The notes beneath the pieces are model-generated. The model did no database searches and had not been told where the DNA came from. It was given only the letters and a program-made list of their open reading frames with translations. Shown piece by piece: positions 7,439 through 11,103 of a stretch of 11,103 bases of DNA (positions are counted from its first letter, which is position 1; each line of letters begins with the position of its first letter). The translations under genes and the position numbers were made by a program. Source of the stretch: Cyanobacteria bacterium UBA3803 (lineage in GTDB: Bacteria > Cyanobacteriota > Vampirovibrionia > Gastranaerophilales > Gastranaerophilaceae); the NCBI GenBank assembly GCA_002369055.1, contig DFEL01000181.1:1-11103 (forward strand), read 5' to 3'.

Positions 7439-7540
7439 GTGTAACATTAGGGGAAGCATTAACAGACCTACGGTCCATGCAATAAATGTAAACGCTATTA
7501 TTAATATTATAACCTTTTGATGACGTCTAAAAAATTCCAT
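7436..7540 (-). CDS. Small single-pass membrane protein, 34 residues
   Basis: A short gene reading ATG (7540-7538) to TAG (7438-7436). The protein begins MEFFRRHQK, a short basic cytoplasmic-style head, and continues as one hydrophobic helix (about residues 10-33, containing AFTFIAWTVGLLMLPL). The start has a strong Shine-Dalgarno, AAGGGG, with 6 nt between it and the ATG, and a good promoter lies directly upstream, so it is the first gene of the operon. Its stop codon overlaps the ribosome binding site of the M23 gene. The FFRRHxK-plus-helix pattern resembles the N-terminal anchor of SurA/PpiD-type foldases, but there is no enzyme domain behind it. It may be a genuine small membrane protein, a coupling leader, or a relic of an anchor. 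Function unknown. Confidence 0.65.
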   Translation of the reverse strand: MEFFRRHQKVIILIIAFTFIAWTVGLLMLPLMLH

Positions 7541-7546
7541 TTTCTA

Positions 7547-7552
7547 CCCCTT
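7547..7552 (-). promoter_or_regulatory. Ribosome binding site of the 34-residue membrane protein
   Basis: AAGGGG on the - strand, 6 nt (TAGAAA) before the ATG at 7540. It is among the strongest ribosome sites in the window and is the main evidence that the small gene is translated. Confidence 0.7.
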
Positions 7553-7562
7553 ATTTAACAAT

Positions 7563-7591
7563 ATAATACACACAACATGCAAATTTTGCAA
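7563..7591 (-). promoter_or_regulatory. Sigma-70-type promoter of the small protein-M23-lptD-aldolase operon
   Basis: On the - strand TTGCAA (7591-7586) and TATTAT (7568-7563) are separated by exactly 17 nt. They match 4/6 and 5/6 of the consensus hexamers. Transcription would start near 7556, about 15 bases before the first ATG and just ahead of the AAGGGG ribosome site. The -35 hexamer lies inside the palindrome at 7584-7604. Confidence 0.6.
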
Positions 7592-7604
7592 TGATATTGC
7601 AAAA
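7584..7604. promoter_or_regulatory. Perfect 21-bp palindrome, candidate operator in the divergent promoter region
   Basis: TTTTGCAAT (7584-7592) and ATTGCAAAA (7596-7604) are perfect 9-bp inverted arms around GAT. A third TGCAA at 7579-7583 makes a second small inverted repeat, GCAAA-T-TTTGC (7579-7589). The palindrome covers the -35 of the - strand promoter and sits where the + strand promoter must be. A dimeric regulator bound here could control both directions. No T-run or gene end makes it a terminator. Confidence 0.5.
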
Positions 7605-7615
7605 AAAATTAAAAT
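7586..7615 (+). promoter_or_regulatory. Possible promoter of the NTPase-TPR gene
   Basis: The self-complementary TTGCAA (7586-7591) that serves the - strand promoter could also be a + strand -35, with TAAAAT (7610-7615) 18 nt downstream. Transcription would then begin near 7622, leaving almost no leader before ATG 7626. An alternative -10, TTTAAT (7618-7623), would also give a leaderless or near-leaderless message. Weak evidence. Confidence 0.3.
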
Positions 7616-7625
7616 CGTTTAATAT

Positions 7626-10232
7626 ATGCGTATGCAATACAAGTTTTTGAATTTCTTTTTAGACAAAAAAGATATATTATCTCAAAACTGTGAGATGATA
7701 GATCCTATTTTGATTGAAAATAATGCTTCGCAACTTGGTGAAATATATGAATTTTACAAAAACGAACGCCCAATAATGTACGTAAACGGTTTTTTAGGTA
7801 CAGGGAAAGTTCAATTAATAAACTATTCTGCAAATTTTTTATCTGATGAAACAATTATTTTAAAATACAATTGTTTTGAAACCACTATCTTAGATGATAT
7901 TTTCCTAACTTTTTTTGAAGAATTTAAAAAACTTGAAGCACAAAAAATTATTACGCCGCCTAAAATCAAATCAGAAAATTTTAATCAAAAAATACACTCA
8001 TATTTTTCAACTATTGAAAAACCAATACTGATTGTTTTAGATTCATTTGAATCACTAACGGAAGAAAACCGAAAAGAAATTATTGATTTCATATTACATT
8101 TAGTCACATTCCAAAAAGTAAAAACAATAATCATCGGAAGAACTTTTAAAGCATCTTATTTCCCTGAAAATTATCCGTTAGACAGAATTACAACAAGCAC
8201 ATTAGATAAAAATTTATTTGAAAAATATTTAAAAAACAAAAAAATAAAATACACTCCAAAAGTTCTTGAGGATTTGTATAAATACACAAGAGGCTATTAT
8301 TACTTTGTTGTTCTTACACTTAGAATTTTAGACGTAAAACAATTAACACCCGAAACTTTTTTAGAAAATTTCAAAAAAAGTTTTATGAACTACTATGAAT
8401 TTTTAGAAAAAGAATCTGTTGATTTGATACCTGCAATTGCAATAAGATTTTTTTGGATGTTATGTTTATTCAGACACGGTATGAGCATACAATTACTTAA
8501 ACAAATGAAAATGTATGATGAAGACGTTATCGGAGTTCTTATTGAGAATAAAATTTTAACAAAAGACAACAATCAAATCTATGTTCAAGATTATTTCAAA
8601 GAACAAACGGATAAATCAATCCCTCAAAATGTCGCATTAAAAATACACCAAAACATTATTGATATATATGAAGCACAATTACCTTTAAAACCGTTTGAAA
8701 GAACAATTTTACTCTCAAGACAAACAATGAGAAAAGAAATTGAATATCATAATTTATTTTTACCTAAAAAGGTAAACCCTTCCGATTACACAAAAAATTT
8801 AACCTACGCAACATATAGAGCAGAAAAACCTGTTGAAACAAAATCTTTAGCAACAAATTCCGAACAACAGCAGAAAACTCAAACACCACAAGCACCCCAA
8901 CAAGATAAATGGATTGCTTCAAACCAAAACAGTAATGTACAAATGCCACAAAACGTGAACATTAATGTTGACTTAAGCAAGTTAGGATTTGACGTAAACG
9001 AATTACCGTTTAAACTTACTCCTCAAGAGATGGAAATGCTTGCGGCAAGTGTAGCCAGCATTCAAGAAGCACATCAAAAAAATATTGAACAAAATATAAA
9101 TATCAATATACAAAATGCAGAGCAAAATAATAATCCACAAGAAATTCAAGAAGAACCACAAGTACAAATAACTCTTGATGACATTTTAAATTATGCAAAA
9201 GAACAAGAAGCACAGTACCAATATCCAAAAATGATAGAACTGTATCAAACAGCACTGACATATAAAGATGATAATGAATATTATAATCATTTACCAATAA
9301 TTTATACAAAATTAGGTCTTGCATATCAAAAAATGTCTGACTGGGAAAATTCGTTAAAATACTATGAACTGGCAAGAGAATTTTACAATCAAACACTTGA
9401 AACCGTAAAAGAAAATTATATAAAATTAAGCATTGCCAATATATACTACGAAACATACAAACAAGACAAAGCCAAGACATTACTTATGGATATTATTAAT
9501 TCTGACGGCATGCCTGAAGTTTTGACAACAAAAGCATATATAACACTTGCAAATATAGAAGACAGCATTTCAAACATCAACAGTGCTTATGAATATTATA
9601 AAAAAGCAATTTCTATATCACATGAAACAATGGATACAGAAACACTATCCGAATTATATTTCAAATTTGCACTGCTTTCTGATGATAAAGGTAACGTACC
9701 TGTTGCACTTGAATATTACCAAAAATGTATAAATTTGAGTTCTGACGATAAGTTAAACAAATATCTTTCAGCAGCATATTCTAACATAGCAACACTGCAC
9801 CTTGAAAAAAATGAAAGAGATTTAGCAGTTAAAAACTTCACAAAAGCGTATGAGATTGATGAAAAAAACAATAACTACGACGGAATGTATTTTTCAGCAA
9901 CAAAACTGGCTCAAATATCACAAAAAGTTTCACCTGAAAAAACTATTGAGTACTTATCAAGAGCAAAAGAATGTGCAAAAAGTCTGAATGATACCTTTTA
10001 CATGGCTTCCGCATCGCTTTCGGCAGGAGATTTTTATTACAGTCAAAAATTAAACGAAAAAGCTCTTAAAGAATATTTTAATGCCTTTGATATTGCAAAA
10101 AATAATTTCAGCAAAGATAATTTAAACAAAATTCAAATGCGTATTGATGATATTAAATTCAGAATAGGTATGGCAACATTCCAAAAAATTGAAGCAGAAT
10201 ATAAAAATGAACAACAAAATAATATTCAATAA
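7626..10232 (+). CDS. STAND-like NTPase with Q/N-rich linker and C-terminal TPR repeats
   Basis: An 868-residue, probably cytoplasmic, signal-transduction-type protein. Residues about 30-240 form a P-loop NTPase: Walker A-like GFLGTGKV (55-62), Walker B-like ILIVLDSFESL (134-144, D139) and a sensor-like IIIGRTF (168-174), spaced as in STAND/AAA_16 or MalT/AfsR-type ATPases. Residues about 265-325 resemble the winged-helix module that follows the NTPase in STAND proteins. Residues about 401-515 are a Q/N-rich linker with one likely helix (461-490). Residues about 517-830 carry TPR-like helical pairs (examples at 552-585, 674-705, 712-745, 790-826). The Walker A Ser/Thr is Val62, which is odd. 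There is no recognisable effector or DNA-binding domain at the C-terminus. An in-frame TAA just before ATG 7626 limits the start; ATG 7632 is an alternative and neither has a Shine-Dalgarno. Its end overlaps rsmG. Specific function unknown. Confidence 0.8.
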   Translation: MRMQYKFLNFFLDKKDILSQNCEMIDPILIENNASQLGEIYEFYKNERPIMYVNGFLGTGKVQLINYSANFLSDETIILKYNCFETTILDDIFLTFFEEFKKLEAQKIITPPKIKSENFNQKIHSYFSTIEKPILIVLDSFESLTEENRKEIIDFILHLVTFQKVKTIIIGRTFKASYFPENYPLDRITTSTLDKNLFEKYLKNKKIKYTPKVLEDLYKYTRGYYYFVVLTLRILDVKQLTPETFLENFKKSFMNYYEFLEKESVDLIPAIAIRFFWMLCLFRHGMSIQLLKQMKMYDEDVIGVLIENKILTKDNNQIYVQDYFKEQTDKSIPQNVALKIHQNIIDIYEAQLPLKPFERTILLSRQTMRKEIEYHNLFLPKKVNPSDYTKNLTYATYRAEKPVETKSLATNSEQQQKTQTPQAPQQDKWIASNQNSNVQMPQNVNINVDLSKLGFDVNELPFKLTPQEMEMLAASVASIQEAHQKNIEQNININIQNAEQNNNPQEIQEEPQVQITLDDILNYAKEQEAQYQYPKMIELYQTALTYKDDNEYYNHLPIIYTKLGLAYQKMSDWENSLKYYELAREFYNQTLETVKENYIKLSIANIYYETYKQDKAKTLLMDIINSDGMPEVLTTKAYITLANIEDSISNINSAYEYYKKAISISHETMDTETLSELYFKFALLSDDKGNVPVALEYYQKCINLSSDDKLNKYLSAAYSNIATLHLEKNERDLAVKNFTKAYEIDEKNNNYDGMYFSATKLAQISQKVSPEKTIEYLSRAKECAKSLNDTFYMASASLSAGDFYYSQKLNEKALKEYFNAFDIAKNNFSKDNLNKIQMRIDDIKFRIGMATFQKIEAEYKNEQQNNIQ

Positions 10233-10803
10233 GTATAAAACTTTATTTTTAGAAAAAAACAGCGTTTTAAATTTGATTTCTAAAAACGATGAACAATATC
10301 TTGAAGAAAAACATATTTTTGATTCTCTTTCTATAAATTTATTTTTCAAAAAATACGGAAATGATTTTAAAACATTACTGGATATAGGTACAGGTGGAGG
10401 GTTTCCTGCACTTCCCATAGCAATAGAATATCCTCAAATTAAAGTTACGGGAATAGACAGCACTACAAAAAAAATTAATGCTATTAATGAGATTGCAAGT
10501 AATTTGGAATTGAAAAATTTTATAGGAATAGCAGATAGAGTTGAAAATTTAAAAAACGTAAAATTTGATTTAATTACAAGCCGTGCAGTTGCAAAACTGG
10601 AACAAATTGCAAAATATGCTCTTCCGCTAATGACAAAAAGCAGTTTTTTAATAGTTTATAAATCAAAAACAGCTCAAGAAGAAATTAAAAATGCTGAAAA
10701 TTTTTTGAAAAAAAACAAGGCAAAAGTTATTGACGTGATAGAATATAAATTACCTTTGGAAGAAACTTATGAAAGAAATTTGGTGGTTATAAAGTATGAA
10801 TAG
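10207..10803 (+). CDS. rsmG: 16S rRNA (guanine-N7) methyltransferase RsmG (GidB)
   Basis: SAM-dependent enzyme that methylates N7 of a guanosine in the 530 loop of 16S rRNA (G527 in E. coli). With the ATG at 10207 it has 198 residues (E. coli 207). Seen in order: an NL motif (22-23), HIFDSLSI (36-43), the SAM-binding LLDIGTGGGFPALPIAI (57-73), GID (82-84) as the acidic ribose-contact region, DLITSRAV (121-128) and a C-terminus ending ERNLVVIKYE. It lacks part of the usual N-terminal helix. The frame is open further upstream to a TTG at 10189 (6 more residues), but that has no better ribosome site, so the ATG is preferred. It overlaps the NTPase gene by 26 bases and the next gene by 8, so it is translated from a shared message. 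RsmG loss causes low-level streptomycin resistance in several bacteria (known of the family). Confidence 0.93.
   Translation: MNNKIIFNKYKTLFLEKNSVLNLISKNDEQYLEEKHIFDSLSINLFFKKYGNDFKTLLDIGTGGGFPALPIAIEYPQIKVTGIDSTTKKINAINEIASNLELKNFIGIADRVENLKNVKFDLITSRAVAKLEQIAKYALPLMTKSSFLIVYKSKTAQEEIKNAENFLKKNKAKVIDVIEYKLPLEETYERNLVVIKYE
10782..10786 (+). promoter_or_regulatory. Ribosome binding site of the DUF486 gene inside rsmG
   Basis: GGTGG within the last codons of rsmG, 9 nt before ATG 10796. It fixes the start of the DUF486 gene and indicates independent re-initiation within the overlapping gene pair. Confidence 0.5.
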
Positions 10804-11103
10804 TATTCGTCAATTTTTGCCTATAATAATGCTTACAATCTCAAATATTTTTATGACATTTGCCTGGTACGGTCATTTGAGATTTAAAGGAACAGCTCTT
10901 TGGGTAGTAATTCTTGTAAGCTGGGGGATTGCATTTGTTGAATACTGTTTTCAAGTTCCTGCAAACAGAATAGGGTCGGAATATTTTTCAGCCGCACAGT
11001 TAAAAACAATACAAGAAATAATAACGCTTATAGTGTTTTCAATATTTTCAGTTCTTTATTTAAAAGAACAATTCAAATGGAATTATCTTGTAGGGTTTAT
11101 ATT
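10796..11103 (+). CDS. DUF486 (DMT-superfamily-like) small membrane protein, 3' truncated by window
   Basis: The gene starts at ATG 10796, overlaps the rsmG stop by 8 bases and runs off the right edge after 102 codons. Family members are about 110-117 residues, so only the last part is missing. GGTGG (10782-10786), 9 nt upstream, supports the start. Three hydrophobic segments are visible (about 7-24, 35-51, 75-89) and a fourth begins near 97 (YLVGF). The signature stretch FVEYCFQVPANRIG (47-60) and SAAQLKTIQEIITL (65-78) identify the DUF486 family, a four-helix inner-membrane protein distantly related to drug/metabolite transporters. Substrate is unknown. There is no obvious functional link to rsmG beyond the shared transcript. 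Confidence 0.88.
   Translation, partial: MNSIRQFLPIIMLTISNIFMTFAWYGHLRFKGTALWVVILVSWGIAFVEYCFQVPANRIGSEYFSAAQLKTIQEIITLIVFSIFSVLYLKEQFKWNYLVGFI

Noticed and set aside
9103..9480. A 125-codon - strand frame opposite the TPR region
   Set aside because: It is antisense to a coherent TPR-coding frame; its hydrophobic, Leu/Phe/Tyr-rich product is the expected complement of K/E/N/Q codons.
10122..10418. A 98-codon - strand frame opposite the start of rsmG
   Set aside because: It lies across the conserved SAM-binding region of rsmG and has no ribosome site or recognisable domain.
1..11103. CRISPR arrays, insertion sequences, tRNA or rRNA genes, attachment sites
   Set aside because: Looked for repeat-spacer periodicity, transposase motifs, terminal inverted repeats and tRNA-like cloverleaf ends; none seen. 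Gaps between genes are all about 210 bases or shorter.

Overview
The window is an AT-rich stretch (roughly 30% GC by eye) from a diderm bacterium that uses the standard genetic code; a TGA codon ends the lptD-like gene. An LptD-like outer-membrane protein, an active-looking M23 peptidase and an Slt-type lytic transglycosylase all point to a Gram-negative envelope. The low GC, the diverged short LptD and the gene content would fit a non-photosynthetic relative of Cyanobacteria (Gastranaerophilales/Melainabacteria type). That placement is an inference made without any database search.

Layout. At the left edge is the end of an unrecognised gene, whose stop codon directly abuts queA (tRNA queuosine synthesis) on the + strand. 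queA converges on a large membrane-anchored Slt-type lytic transglycosylase on the - strand. To the right lies a long terminator hairpin on the - strand. It closes a compact - strand operon that reads from right to left: a newly recognised 34-residue membrane protein, an M23 (EnvC/NlpD-like) murein peptidase with GTG start, an LptD-like protein with TTG start, and a class II aldolase coupled to lptD by an ATGA overlap.

The operon starts from a good promoter at about 7563-7591, whose -35 hexamer lies inside a 21-bp perfect palindrome, a likely operator. From the other side of the same 85-bp gap a + strand cluster begins: an 868-residue STAND-like NTPase with a Q/N-rich linker and C-terminal TPRs, then rsmG (16S rRNA m7G methyltransferase), then a DUF486 small membrane protein cut by the right edge. 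These three genes overlap each other's ends and are probably co-transcribed.

How they fit together: the - strand genes mostly build or remodel the envelope (peptidoglycan cutting and LPS insertion). The + strand genes are translation-related (queA, rsmG) or a possible signal-sensing NTPase. The points that most deserve a second look are the NTPase with its altered Walker A residue, the small membrane protein missed by length cut-offs, and the palindromic divergent control region. I saw no mobile element, CRISPR array, tRNA or rRNA.
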